Below the pieces are notes generated by a model. It saw only the letters and a list, made by a program, of their open reading frames with translations, had not been told where the DNA came from and did no database searches. 64,000 bases of DNA, from assembly GCF_004340205.1 (NCBI RefSeq), contig NZ_SLWB01000010.1:1-64000 (forward strand), written 5' to 3'. The stretch is from Acetobacteroides hydrogenigenes (GTDB lineage: Bacteria; Bacteroidota; Bacteroidia; Bacteroidales; ZOR0009). Below, in pieces: positions 17,369-26,605 of this stretch (its first letter is position 1; each line of letters begins with the position of its first letter). The position numbers and the translations under genes are program-made.

Positions 17369-19618
17369 ATGAAGCTGAAAGTTATACTGCTTGCCGCTGT
17401 CGGCTTAGCCTGCTTCAATGGCAGCTCGCAACCGTCGCAAAGGGCTATTTTTACATCGCCCAACTTCTCCATCTTCCCCGATATGGTAACGTGGAAAGCC
17501 GATCGTGCCTTTCTAAAGGGCGATACGCTATACTCTACCTTCAACGGTAACGATGAACCCGTGTTTAGCAGCACCACAGGAGCCTACAAGCGTTCCATCG
17601 TTTTAAAGAATAGCCACTATCCGCAGCTAAAGTCGTCGGTGCCTATGGTTGATGCACTCTATAACATGACGCTGAACGAGCTGGATCTTCTTCGCACAAA
17701 AGATGGATACTTTGATACCGGAAAGAGCTGGGGTGGCGTTTGGACGCGCGACCTTAGCTATGCTACGATACTTGGAATTGCCATTGCCGATCCGGAGGTG
17801 GCAAAGAATGGGCTAATGCGCAAAACCAAGGATGGCCATATTGTTCAGGATACCGGATCGGGTGGGTCGTGGCCAATATCGAGCGACCGCAACACCTGGG
17901 CGCTTGCCGCTTGGGAGGTGTATAAGTACACGGGCGACAGGAAATGGCTGGAAACTATCTATCCAATAGTAAAGAATACGGTAGAAGCCGACCTTAAGAC
18001 GATCTTCTATCCCGGAAGCCTTCCGCTTGGCGAATCTTCATTCCTAGATTGGAGAGAGCAAACCTACCCTATGTGGATGAAGCCTATTGACATCTACCGC
18101 TCGGCTAACCTCGGAACTACAGTGGTACACTTTCAGACCTACAGCATACTAAACAGCATCGAAACGATATTGGGTATTAAGGGAGGTAGGTACGGCAGGC
18201 TGGCCGATGAGGTAAAGAGCAACATCAACGCACAGCTGTGGATGGGCGATAAGGGGTACTACGGGCAGTACCTATACGGCATTAACTCTATGTCGATTTC
18301 TCCTCGATCGGAGGCCCTCGGCGAGGCGCTAGCCGTTCTATACGATGTGGCCGATGCCGATAGGCAAAAGTTGGTAGTAGAGAATACGCCCATTACCGAG
18401 TATGGCACTACCTGCATCTTTCCGCAAATCCCCGAGGTTGGACCATACCATAACAATAGCGTGTGGCCATTTGTGCAGGCGTTCTGGAACATTGCCGCCG
18501 CAAAGGTGAAGAACGAGGCTGCGCTGAGCTACGGCATGGCCTCCATCTATAGGGCCGCCGCCATGTACCTTACCAACAAGGAGAACTTTGTGGCATCAAC
18601 GGGCGATAGCCATGGAACGGCCATCAACTCCGACCGCCAGCTGTGGAGCGTTGGCGCCAATATCGGAATGACCTACAAGGTTATTCTGGGGATGAACTTC
18701 GAACCCAACGGTATTGCCTTTGCCCCTGTAATCCCTCATGCCTATGCAGGGAAGTACACGCTTACCAACTTTAAGTACCGCAACGCTACCATCAACGTAA
18801 CCGTCGATGGATTTGGTTACGAGATTGCCTCGTTCACCGTAAATGGGGTAGAGCAGACGCCTTTTGTTGACGGTGGCGCTACGGGCGTTCTCAACATTAG
18901 CATCAAAATGAAGAATGCGCCATTCGCCCCATCGAAGGTGAACCTAAGGAGCGTAGACTTTGCGCCTGCAACTCCCATTGTTGCGCTTAACGCCGGAATG
19001 CTGGAGTGGAAGAACGTGGCTGGCGCTGTAGCCTATACGGTAACCCGAAACGGCAAAGTGGTAGTAAACACTTCCAATAGCTCGTACGCTATTGGCAATG
19101 ATGACTGCTATACCGAGTATCAGGTTAAGGCGGTTGATGCGCAAGGGTACGAGTCGTTCCTTAGCAATCCTGTTGTTATAGAACCTCAAGATAAAACGTT
19201 TACCGTCGAAGCCGAAGACTTCAATCCTAAGTCTGAACTTCCCTATACCAGCTTCTCCGGCAAAGGTTTTGTGGAGATGACCACTACCAAGAATACGAGG
19301 GTTTTCATCCCTGTAACGGTAGGCGAGGAGGGCGACTACCTGCTCACCCTTCGCTACTCCAATGGAACCGACCGTATGTGCTGCGGGAACTCTGCCGCGC
19401 TTCGTACCCTTTGGGTTAACGGGAAGCAGGTAGCTACGATGGTTTTCCCGATTGTCGAAAAGGATGCATGGAGCGACTGGAGCCGATCGAACGCTGTTCG
19501 AGTGCATCTGAAGAGAGGAAAGAATGCCCTTAAGCTTACCTACGAAAGGCACAACCGCAACATGAACGGCGATATCAACCTGCTGATGCTCGACAACGTT
19601 AAGGTGGTGAAGCTGTAG
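17369..19618 (+). CDS. Exported (alpha/alpha)6-barrel glycoside hydrolase with C-terminal carbohydrate-binding modules
   Basis: 749 aa. N-terminal signal sequence with a possible but non-canonical lipobox (GLAC, Cys15). Residues about 90-470 read as a six-hairpin barrel: GGVWTRDLSYATILGIAIAD, GSGGSWPISSDRNTWALAAW, SSFLDWREQTYPMWM, HNNSVWPFVQAFW. Acidic residues in WTRD and LDWRE are candidate catalysts. A beta-sandwich follows, then an Fn3-like segment (about 525-600) and a CBM6/35-like C-terminus (FTVEAEDFNP to LLMLDNVKV). The fold is shared by GH15, GH37, GH63, GH78, GH125 and others; I cannot assign family or substrate. Base composition is somewhat GC-richer than neighbours. Confidence 0.82.
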   Translation: MKLKVILLAAVGLACFNGSSQPSQRAIFTSPNFSIFPDMVTWKADRAFLKGDTLYSTFNGNDEPVFSSTTGAYKRSIVLKNSHYPQLKSSVPMVDALYNMTLNELDLLRTKDGYFDTGKSWGGVWTRDLSYATILGIAIADPEVAKNGLMRKTKDGHIVQDTGSGGSWPISSDRNTWALAAWEVYKYTGDRKWLETIYPIVKNTVEADLKTIFYPGSLPLGESSFLDWREQTYPMWMKPIDIYRSANLGTTVVHFQTYSILNSIETILGIKGGRYGRLADEVKSNINAQLWMGDKGYYGQYLYGINSMSISPRSEALGEALAVLYDVADADRQKLVVENTPITEYGTTCIFPQIPEVGPYHNNSVWPFVQAFWNIAAAKVKNEAALSYGMASIYRAAAMYLTNKENFVASTGDSHGTAINSDRQLWSVGANIGMTYKVILGMNFEPNGIAFAPVIPHAYAGKYTLTNFKYRNATINVTVDGFGYEIASFTVNGVEQTPFVDGGATGVLNISIKMKNAPFAPSKVNLRSVDFAPATPIVALNAGMLEWKNVAGAVAYTVTRNGKVVVNTSNSSYAIGNDDCYTEYQVKAVDAQGYESFLSNPVVIEPQDKTFTVEAEDFNPKSELPYTSFSGKGFVEMTTTKNTRVFIPVTVGEEGDYLLTLRYSNGTDRMCCGNSAALRTLWVNGKQVATMVFPIVEKDAWSDWSRSNAVRVHLKRGKNALKLTYERHNRNMNGDINLLMLDNVKVVKL

Positions 19619-19684
19619 CACGAAAGAAGCAGAACGATGCTACTCCGAAAGTTAAGCCAGAAAAGGCACAACGATATGCTAGAA

Positions 19685-19720
19685 CCCCCAAGAAGGTGCA
19701 ATTCTTCTTGGGGATTTTTT
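19685..19720 (+). terminator. Intrinsic terminator
   Basis: CCCCAAGAAG-GTGCAATT-CTTCTTGGGG followed by ATTTTTT, 67 bases after the glycosidase stop. Confidence 0.88.
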
Positions 19721-19824
19721 GTGCAGGGATACTGTAACCGACACCAAAAAGCATGTAATCGAAGGGTAAAATGTGGCAACCCGGAGATAATACTAGGTAA
19801 CCATTCTTAAATTCTGTACATACC

Positions 19825-19858
19825 AAAAAGCCAGAAACCTCGCGGCATCTGGCTTTTA
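19825..19858 (-). terminator. Intrinsic terminator of the outer membrane protein gene
   Basis: AAAAGCCAG-AAACCTCGCGGCAT-CTGGCTTTT, read leftwards from the gene ending at 19890. Confidence 0.8.
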
Positions 19859-19889
19859 TGAATAAAAAATGGAATTACATCAAAAGTCG

Positions 19890-20657
19890 TTAGAATAGAT
19901 CTACGGCCAGCTGGATGTTGCCGCTGTTGAGCTCGGGGTTCCAGAGCGCGGTGGCCGATACCGGAATGGTGTAGCTGCCGATGGTAAGGCTCTTCGACAC
20001 CACGAAGCCCGTAGCCACGATGTTGCTCTTGGAGGCGTAGAAGTTCTGCGTCTGTCCGGCAAGGGCAAATGCGCCGCCAAGGTACAGCTTCAGGTCGTAG
20101 CCGTTGTAGTTGCAAACTGGGTACTCGGCGTGCACGTAGGTGGAGTAGCGGTTGTCGCCTAGGCGAGGTCCTACGCCGGGTAGGCTGCTCGGAATCGATT
20201 CCAGGTCTCTGCCGTACACGATGGTGCTAGCCGATAGGTACAGCGGAAACGATTTGCCGAACTGGTAGCCGAGGGTTACGTCGATAAAGTGGCTGGTCGT
20301 CTTTTGGTCGTAGTCGAACAGCTTGGTGGGCATGCCGGGCGAGAAGTTGAAGATATCCCACACCTCGAACTTAAACCCACCCTTGTTGTAGGCCACGTAG
20401 TAGTCGAACTCGCGGTAGTCGCCGTTGAATCCGGCACCACCCCACACGCCCACCTTAAAGGTCTTGGAGGGGTTAATGTAGGCCACGTTTAGCCCGGTCA
20501 TGGGCGCCTCGGTAACGGCGTAGCCGCGCCAAAGGTGCATGTTCTTAACCTGAAGGTGCATGTCGAGCGAGCCTTGAGCAGGCGAGTCTTGTGCTTGTGC
20601 GAACGGGAACACCGATAGCATTCCTACCGCTAGTATGATCGATTTAAATAGCTTCAT
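19890..20657 (-). CDS. Outer-membrane beta-barrel protein
   Basis: 255 aa from ATG 20657 (MKLFKSIILAVGML, signal peptide cut after AQA). A short linker LDMHLQVKNMHLWRGYAVTEAPM precedes alternating amphipathic strands rich in Tyr, Gly and Phe, ending GNIQLAVDLF with a terminal Phe typical of Bam-assembled barrels. Located downstream of glpF, 315 bases away and across a repeat element, so it may be the outer-membrane pore for glycerol or a phosphodiester. That is only a context inference; no substrate signature is visible. The 12 residues upstream of MKLF are not needed. Confidence 0.8.
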   Translation of the reverse strand: MKLFKSIILAVGMLSVFPFAQAQDSPAQGSLDMHLQVKNMHLWRGYAVTEAPMTGLNVAYINPSKTFKVGVWGGAGFNGDYREFDYYVAYNKGGFKFEVWDIFNFSPGMPTKLFDYDQKTTSHFIDVTLGYQFGKSFPLYLSASTIVYGRDLESIPSSLPGVGPRLGDNRYSTYVHAEYPVCNYNGYDLKLYLGGAFALAGQTQNFYASKSNIVATGFVVSKSLTIGSYTIPVSATALWNPELNSGNIQLAVDLF

Positions 20658-20792
20658 AGGTCGAAAATTTAGGGTGAAAAAGCCTGCATCCAAAAGCAGG
20701 GGCCTTTGGCGAGTGATGGTTAAGTAAAATGTCTAGATCGTTAAATCTGGAATGATGAGCTACTGGCTAGCAAATGGTGAAATCGAAGCTAT

Positions 20793-20921
20793 TCCCCTCC
20801 TTTTCAAGGAGGGGTGCCCGTAGGGCGGGGAGGTTGTTGTCGCTAACTTACATCTTTTAGATTCTTAAACCACCCCCGGCTGCGCCGACCCCTCCTTAAC
20901 AAGGAGGGGAGTAGCAGCTAA
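20793..20921. repeat. Paired REP-like palindromes (BIME-like element)
   Basis: Left half CCCCTCCTTTTCAAGGAGGGGTGCC followed by GGGCGGGGAGGTT. The right half is its inverted form, AACCACCCCCGGC then CCCCTCCTTAACAAGGAGGGG. The two halves face each other around 20840-20868. Single halves recur at 44356-44400 and, as a variant, at 41529-41560. No transposase of any kind is in the window. Confidence 0.85.
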
Positions 20922-20972
20922 TCATTCTTTTCTGAAGTTATAAATTGGTAGTTTGAGCTGCGTTCCTAACTG

Positions 20973-21704
20973 CTACACGAGGTACATGAAGGCAGCTGCA
21001 GCCAAAGCTCCACCTACGATAGGCGCAAGAACGGGAACCCACGAGTAGGCCCAGTCGTTCGATCCCTTTTCCTTGATAGGAAGGATGGCGTGCATAATGC
21101 GGGGGCCAAGGTCGCGGGCAGGGTTAATGGCGTAGCCGGTAGTACCACCCAGCGAAAGTCCGATTACCCAAACCAGGAGGGTTACGGGGAGCGCACCCAG
21201 CGAGCCTAACCCGATTGGGGTAGCCGATGGTCCTTCGATCTGTGCACCCGTAAAGAATAGGATTACAAAAACAAGGGCAAAGGTTCCGATTACCTCGCAG
21301 ATAAAGTTGACGGTATAGTTTCGGATGGCAGGCCCGGTGCTGAACACGGCCAGCTTGGCACCCTTATCCTCGGTTTGATCGAAGTGATCCTTATACGATA
21401 GCCATACCAGGAATGCTCCGGCAGCAGCGCCCAGCATTTGCGCCCCGATGTAGGGCATAACGTTTGCCCAGGCAAACTTGCCGGCAATGGCCAGCGCGAT
21501 GGATACGGCAGGGTTTAGGTGTGCGCCGCTGTAAGGCCCTGCTACGGTAACCCCAATAAATACGCCAAGCGCCCAAGCGGTGGTAATAACAATCCAACCT
21601 CCACCATTACCTTTTGTTCCCTTTAGTACAACGTTGGCAACTACTCCACCACCCATTAGTATAAGGAGCATTGTGCCTAAGAATTCTGCGGTTAGTGCGT
21701 TCAT
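20973..21704 (-). CDS. glpF: Glycerol facilitator (aquaglyceroporin)
   Basis: 243 aa from ATG 21704. Six membrane helices with the two half-helix signatures HLNPAVSIA (NPA 64-66) and AINPARDLGPR (NPA 195-197). Asp199 after the second NPA marks the glycerol-conducting GlpF branch rather than water-specific aquaporins. Lets glycerol diffuse across the inner membrane, to be trapped by GlpK. Lies about 100 bases after glpK in the glp cluster. A reading beginning at 21776 adds 24 unlikely residues. Confidence 0.95.
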   Translation of the reverse strand: MNALTAEFLGTMLLILMGGGVVANVVLKGTKGNGGGWIVITTAWALGVFIGVTVAGPYSGAHLNPAVSIALAIAGKFAWANVMPYIGAQMLGAAAGAFLVWLSYKDHFDQTEDKGAKLAVFSTGPAIRNYTVNFICEVIGTFALVFVILFFTGAQIEGPSATPIGLGSLGALPVTLLVWVIGLSLGGTTGYAINPARDLGPRIMHAILPIKEKGSNDWAYSWVPVLAPIVGGALAAAAFMYLV

Positions 21705-21804
21705 GTTTCGTCGATTTAAAAAGTTAGCTTGAAAGAGTATCGCAGCCCTTATTTCAGCCCTGGGCTGCGATACCATTGATTAAAAATACACAGCCAGCAT
21801 GATG

Positions 21805-23280
21805 CTAATCTTCGTCCAGGTCAATCCAGCTTTGGGCACGCTCAACAGCCTTATGCCACTGCTTAAGCTGCTTCTCGGCCTTATGCTTGTCCATTTTTGG
21901 TTCAAATACTTTGTCGATAGACCACTGCTTTTGCAGCTCGTCGGTGCTTCCCCAGTATCCCACTGCCAAGCCTGCAAGGTAGGCGGCTCCAAGAGCGGTT
22001 GTCTCGAGCACCTTAGGGCGGATAACCTTACCGCCAAAGATGTCGGATTGGAACTGCATCAGGAAGTTGTTGGCAACGGCGCCGCCGTCAACGCGGAGCT
22101 CGTGCGAGTCCTTACCCGAGTCGTGCTCCATTGCCTCCAGCACGTCGTACACCTGGAAGGCGATGGCCTCTAGCGCAGCGCGTACCATGTGCTCACGCGA
22201 GGTGCCGCGGGTAATGCCCACCATGGTTCCTCGGGCGTACTGGTCCCAGTAGGGAGCGCCAAGGCCGGTAAGCGCCGGAACGAAGTACACGCCTCCGTTA
22301 TCCTCTACGCTGGTAGCCATTGCCTCGGTTTCCGATGCGTGGGTAATAAGCTTTGCTCCATCGCGCAGCCACTGGATGGCGGCTCCACCAACGAATACGC
22401 TGCCCTCTAGGGCGTAGGTGGTTTTGCCGTCAATCTGCCAGGCAACGGTGGTAAGCAGGTTATTCTTCGATTTTACGGGTGTGTTTCCGGTATTCATCAT
22501 CATGAAGCAGCCGGTTCCGTAGGTGTTCTTTGCCATGCCTTCGTGTAGGCAAAGCTGTCCGAAAAGCGCAGCCTGTTGGTCGCCGGCAATCCCCGCAATA
22601 GGAATATGCGTTGCAAATAGGGTGGTTGCTGTTTCGCAGTATACCTCGCTGCACGACTTCACCTGTGGAAGCATGCTCTCGGGTATGGTGAATAGCTCCA
22701 GCAGCTCCTTATCCCACTGCATGGAGTTTATGTTGAAGAGGAGGGTTCGGCTGGCGTTCGATACATCGGTTATGTGATGCTTACCTTGGGTGAACTTCCA
22801 AACAAGCCAGCTGTCAACCGTGCCAAAGCACAGCTTGCCTTTTTCGGCTCGCGAACGCGCTCCGTCTATATTGTCGAGAATCCATTTTACTTTGGTTGCC
22901 GAGAAGTAGGCGTCCAATACGAGCCCAGTTTTTTCCTGAATCATTTTGGCAAGTCCCTGCTCCTTTAGCTCGTCGCAGTACTTAGCGGTGCGCCTATCCT
23001 GCCAAACAATGGCGTTGTATATGGGTAATCCAGTTTCGCGGTCCCACACAATGGTGGTTTCGCGCTGGTTGGTGATGCCGATTGCAGCAATATCTAACCC
23101 TGTAAAACCTGCTTTGGCAACTACCTCGGCGGCAACCGATGCCTGGGTGTACCAAATTTCGTTAGGATCGTGCTCTACCCATCCGGGTTTGGGGAATAGC
23201 TGCTCGAAAGGCTTTTGCGATACGGCCTTGATTTCGCCCGAATGGTCGAAGATAATCGCCCTGGAGCTGGTTGTACCTTG
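21805..23280 (-). pseudogene. glpK: Glycerol kinase, 5'-truncated and without a start codon
   Basis: Homology to GlpK is continuous for 491 codons from [17 protein letters not shown] through [36 protein letters not shown] and DVSNASRT to the stop. The family begins M-x8-LALDQGTTSSR. Here everything up to and including the conserved Asp is replaced by the fused lipoprotein DNA, and the frame upstream hits TGA without an ATG. The first usable start in frame is a GTG at 23049, after residue 77 or so, which would delete the ATP phosphate-binding strand. Unless translation re-initiates or shifts frame from the fused gene, or the assembly is wrong here, the kinase is inactive. Otherwise the sequence is intact, suggesting a recent event. 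Confidence 0.85.
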
Positions 23281-23447
23281 ACTGCATTGTTGGGAACGTA
23301 GTCTCTCACCTTTTGCATGTCCGCGGAGAGCTGTTGAACTTCAACTTCTTTCCAGTCTGCAGTTGGGTCTGCAAATTGCTCGCTTTCGCACGATGTCATG
23401 GCGATGACACCCACCCAAAAGCCTAGTTGAACCAGACGTTTAATCAT
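23279..23447 (-). pseudogene. 5' remnant of a lipoprotein gene fused to glpK (possibly glycerophosphodiester phosphodiesterase)
   Basis: Starts MIKRLVQLGFWVGVIAMTSC with lipobox AMTSC (Cys20). About 36 mature residues follow, to [12 protein letters not shown], after which the frame runs into glpK DNA out of frame and ends at 23175. The break point is at about 23278-23281. Its position between glpT and glpK, and the phrase PNNAVKV, recall GlpQ-type phosphodiesterases where VIAHRG would come next; this identity is a guess. It lies 26 bases after glpT. Confidence 0.6.
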
Positions 23448-23473
23448 TTTTTTAGGTTTTTAGTTGTTATTGA

Positions 23474-24823
23474 CTAGGAATTGTTTGTTCTAAGTTCTGC
23501 TTCTTTTTCTTTCTTCCAGGTGAAGCCCATGAAGACAATAGAAAGGATGCAGGCCGCAATTAGCATGGTAAATCCTCCGGTCCATCCCCAAGTGTCTACC
23601 ACCTTGCCCATTGCAACGTTGGCCAAAAGAGATGTTCCAATCATGTAGCCCATGAATCCGGTAAGTCCGGCTGCTGTGCCTGCTGCTTTCTTTGGCGCTA
23701 AGTCAAGGGCTTGTACCCCAATTAGCATAACCGGACCATAAATTAAGAACCCGATTGCAATTAGCGCAAGGCTATCGACAACAGGATGTCCGGCAGGGTT
23801 TAACCAGTAAACGAAAACAGCCGCCATTACTAATAACATAAATAGCATGGTTGTTACTGCACGTTTACCTTTAAAGAACTTGTCGCTTATGTATCCGCAC
23901 ACCAAAGTTCCAGGAATAGCGGCCCACTCGTAGGCAAAGTATGCCCATCCAATTTCCTTTATCGAGTATCCTTTAGCCTCTTTTAGATAGGTGGGAGCCC
24001 AGTCGAGCACACCGTACCTTACTAGGTATACAAATGCATTGGCAAATGCGATGAACCATAAAACTCTGTTGTTTAGAACATACTTAAAGAAGATCTCCTT
24101 GGTTGTAAGTTCCTTTTCTGAGTTTTTGGAATAGGTCGCTGGATAGTCGTTTTTGTACTCCTCGATAGGAGGTAAGCCACACGACTGAGGGGTATCCTTT
24201 ATGAGGAAAAAGGCAAAAATTGCTATTACAATGGCAACAACCGCAGGGAATGTGAACACCCCGGCTTGCCACGTTCCGAACCATAGCAGACCTAATGCTG
24301 ACATTGGTCCAATAATACCACCGCCAACGTTATGTGCTACATTCCAAAGCGCCATCTTAGTACCTCTCTCTTTGTGCGAGAACCAGTGCGTCATTACTCT
24401 TCCACAAGGAGGCCAGCCCATGCCTTGGAACCATCCGTTGAGAAACTGGAGGGAAAACATAATGGCAATAGACGATAGTCCTGCTTTTGTTCCCATAAAC
24501 AGGGTAGTAATGGCCGATAGTATAAGGCCCAATGGAAGAAACTTTTTGGCGTTGCTTCGGTCGGATACGCTGCCCATCAAGAACTTGCTTAGTCCATATG
24601 CAATTGCCACACCTGACATTGCGATGCCAAGATCCGCTTTAGAGTATCCTTGGCTTACCAGTTCGGGCATTGCTAAGGAGAAGTTCTTTCGAACTAGATA
24701 GTAGCCAGCATAACCAAAGAAAATACCTATAAAGACTTTTATGCGCTGCTGATGGTAGACTCTGTCTATCTTATCAGCGCTTAGCCTTGGTTTATGCTCG
24801 GCAGGCTTTAGAAATGAAAACAT
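23474..24823 (-). CDS. glpT: Glycerol-3-phosphate:phosphate antiporter (MFS, OPA family)
   Basis: 449 aa, 12 membrane helices. Family signatures: [31 protein letters not shown] near the start (with the conserved Arg), [35 protein letters not shown] at about 130-152. This is the GlpT/UhpT/UhpC group. Neighbours glpD and glpK argue for glycerol-3-phosphate as substrate. Starts 15 bases after glpD on the minus strand, so it is in the same operon. Confidence 0.92.
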   Translation of the reverse strand: MFSFLKPAEHKPRLSADKIDRVYHQQRIKVFIGIFFGYAGYYLVRKNFSLAMPELVSQGYSKADLGIAMSGVAIAYGLSKFLMGSVSDRSNAKKFLPLGLILSAITTLFMGTKAGLSSIAIMFSLQFLNGWFQGMGWPPCGRVMTHWFSHKERGTKMALWNVAHNVGGGIIGPMSALGLLWFGTWQAGVFTFPAVVAIVIAIFAFFLIKDTPQSCGLPPIEEYKNDYPATYSKNSEKELTTKEIFFKYVLNNRVLWFIAFANAFVYLVRYGVLDWAPTYLKEAKGYSIKEIGWAYFAYEWAAIPGTLVCGYISDKFFKGKRAVTTMLFMLLVMAAVFVYWLNPAGHPVVDSLALIAIGFLIYGPVMLIGVQALDLAPKKAAGTAAGLTGFMGYMIGTSLLANVAMGKVVDTWGWTGGFTMLIAACILSIVFMGFTWKKEKEAELRTNNS

Positions 24824-24838
24824 GAAGATTGGTTTAGG

Positions 24839-26389
24839 TTAAATTAAGAATCCGTTTGCAAGAGCTGTGTAGGCTTCAACCTGTTGCTTTTGCCACTGCT
24901 CATCTTTGCCCAGCTCTTTTGCCATAATTTGGGCAACCTTTGGCGCCATTTCGATGCTGAGCTTGGCGTCGAGGAAGAGAACCCTTACTCTACGGGCAAG
25001 CACATCTTCTACCGTACGGGCCATTTCGTTACGAACAGCCCAAACAACCTCTGCTGCACGGTACTCGTGAGCGGGATGTAGCTTTTCAGCATATTCGGGT
25101 AACGCTATTATCTGATCCATATCCGAACCATAAACATATAGGTGGTTATTTAGATCGGGGTTTGGCCTATAGCCATGTATCTTAAACGTTTTGGTAGCGC
25201 ATTTTTTTGCGGCTATACCTACATTTTTGATTGCGGTATCTACGGTATCTTCGGCCATCTTTCTAAAGGTGGTCCATTTACCTCCGGTAATGGTAATCAG
25301 GCCGCTGTCCGATACAATGATCTTATGGCTTCGCGAAATTTCTTTGGTGCTCTTACCTTCACCCTTTGGCGCAGCAAGCGGACGAAGCCCTGCAAATACC
25401 GAAAGCACATCCTTACGGGTAGGCTTTTTGGTCATATATCTTCCCGCAGTGTTTAGGATAAATTCGATCTCTTGTTCCAGCGCCTGAGGCTCCATTTCTG
25501 GCTTCTCGCGGAGGGTGTCGGTTGTTCCTACCACAACCTTGTTGTGCCAAGGCACAGCAAAGAGTACGCGTCCATCATCGGTTTTTGGAATCATTAGTGC
25601 ATAGTCGCTTTGCAGGAACGATTTATCGAGCACTAGGTGTACCCCTTGGCTTGGACGAACCATATCTTTTGCTTCTGGTGTATCCATCTGCATTATAGAG
25701 TCTACGAATACGCCGGTTGCGTTTACTACGCTTTTGGCTTTTACCCTATAGTTACGATTGTTTTCGAGATCTGTTACTTCAACTCCTGCAACCTTGCCTC
25801 TGGCATCCTTTAGCAATCCGGTTACCTTAGTGTAGTTTACCACGCAACCTCCATTTTCTACACACGATTGAGCCACGTTAACCGCAAGGCGCGAATCGTC
25901 AAACTGTCCGTCGTGGTAAATTACGCCACCGTAAAGGCTGCTCTGCTTAAGCAGCGGAAGCTTCTTTATGGCCTTTTTCTTTCCAATATGTAACGATCGT
26001 CCTAGGCTTAGCCTTCCAGCAAGAACGTCGTAAAGTGTAAGTCCTATAGTATAGAATGCACCTTCCCACCAGCGGTAGTTTGGTATAATGAACGATTGGT
26101 TCTTAACCAAGTGTGGGGCATTTTTTAGAAGAAGTCCTCGTTCGTGTAGCGCTTCTAGTACTAATGCCACATCGCCTTGTCCGAGGTATCTTACCCCTCC
26201 GTGTACAAGTTTTGTGCTTCGGCTCGATGTTCCCTTGGTAAAGTCGGCTTGTTCTAGTAGCAAAACCTTTAGTCCACGGAGCGCTGCATCTAGGGCTGTT
26301 CCCAAACCTGTTGCTCCCCCACCTATTACCACAATATCCCAAACAATGCCTGTGTCCGCTAATTTATGAATCTGCTCTTCTCTTCTCAT
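24839..26389 (-). CDS. glpD: Aerobic-type FAD glycerol-3-phosphate dehydrogenase
   Basis: 516 aa. FAD-binding IVWDIVVIGGGATGLGTALDAA at 15-36, SSRSTKLVHGGVRYL (56-70), GKWTTFRKMAEDT and the C-terminal DAO_C domain with VWAVRNEMARTVEDVLARRVRVLFLD. Oxidises sn-glycerol-3-phosphate to dihydroxyacetone phosphate and passes electrons to quinone at the inner membrane. First gene of the minus-strand glp operon, directly downstream of a palindromic operator and divergent from glpR. Confidence 0.96.
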   Translation of the reverse strand: MRREEQIHKLADTGIVWDIVVIGGGATGLGTALDAALRGLKVLLLEQADFTKGTSSRSTKLVHGGVRYLGQGDVALVLEALHERGLLLKNAPHLVKNQSFIIPNYRWWEGAFYTIGLTLYDVLAGRLSLGRSLHIGKKKAIKKLPLLKQSSLYGGVIYHDGQFDDSRLAVNVAQSCVENGGCVVNYTKVTGLLKDARGKVAGVEVTDLENNRNYRVKAKSVVNATGVFVDSIMQMDTPEAKDMVRPSQGVHLVLDKSFLQSDYALMIPKTDDGRVLFAVPWHNKVVVGTTDTLREKPEMEPQALEQEIEFILNTAGRYMTKKPTRKDVLSVFAGLRPLAAPKGEGKSTKEISRSHKIIVSDSGLITITGGKWTTFRKMAEDTVDTAIKNVGIAAKKCATKTFKIHGYRPNPDLNNHLYVYGSDMDQIIALPEYAEKLHPAHEYRAAEVVWAVRNEMARTVEDVLARRVRVLFLDAKLSIEMAPKVAQIMAKELGKDEQWQKQQVEAYTALANGFLI

Positions 26390-26420
26390 GATTGCTTCCT
26401 TTTTGTTTCCTTTTTACTAT

Positions 26421-26441
26421 GTTTCGGAATAATTCCGAAAC
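26421..26441. promoter_or_regulatory. Palindromic operator, probable GlpR site
   Basis: Perfect inverted repeat with 10-base arms (GTTTCGGAAT and ATTCCGAAAC) around one base, 32 bases upstream of glpD and between it and glpR. DeoR-family repressors such as GlpR bind TTTCG-type palindromes. A half-site GTTTCGAT follows at about 26464. The minus-strand TAGTTTCG inside it is a one-mismatch -7 box, so binding would block the glpD promoter. Confidence 0.8.
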
Positions 26442-26568
26442 TACGATTAAAACCTTACGTAAAGTTTCGATGACAAATGCAAATGAAAGGATAAAAAATG
26501 AAAAACAAAACAAAACGAAAGTTTTTTTCATAAAAAGGCATAAAAAATTTTTTCATAAAAGAAATTGT

Positions 26569-26576
26569 TATATTTG
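26569..26576 (+). promoter_or_regulatory. -7 box of the glpR promoter
   Basis: TATATTTG, 29 bases upstream of the glpR ATG, in a very A/T-rich stretch (26500-26580). Confidence 0.7.
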
Positions 26577-26605
26577 AGGAAGTAGATTAAATCACATAGA
26601 ATAGT

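Noticed and set aside
23049-23280. Real glpK start at the GTG at 23049
   Set aside because: GlpK homology continues without interruption upstream to 23280, so 23049 is internal; starting there would remove the ATP-binding strand.
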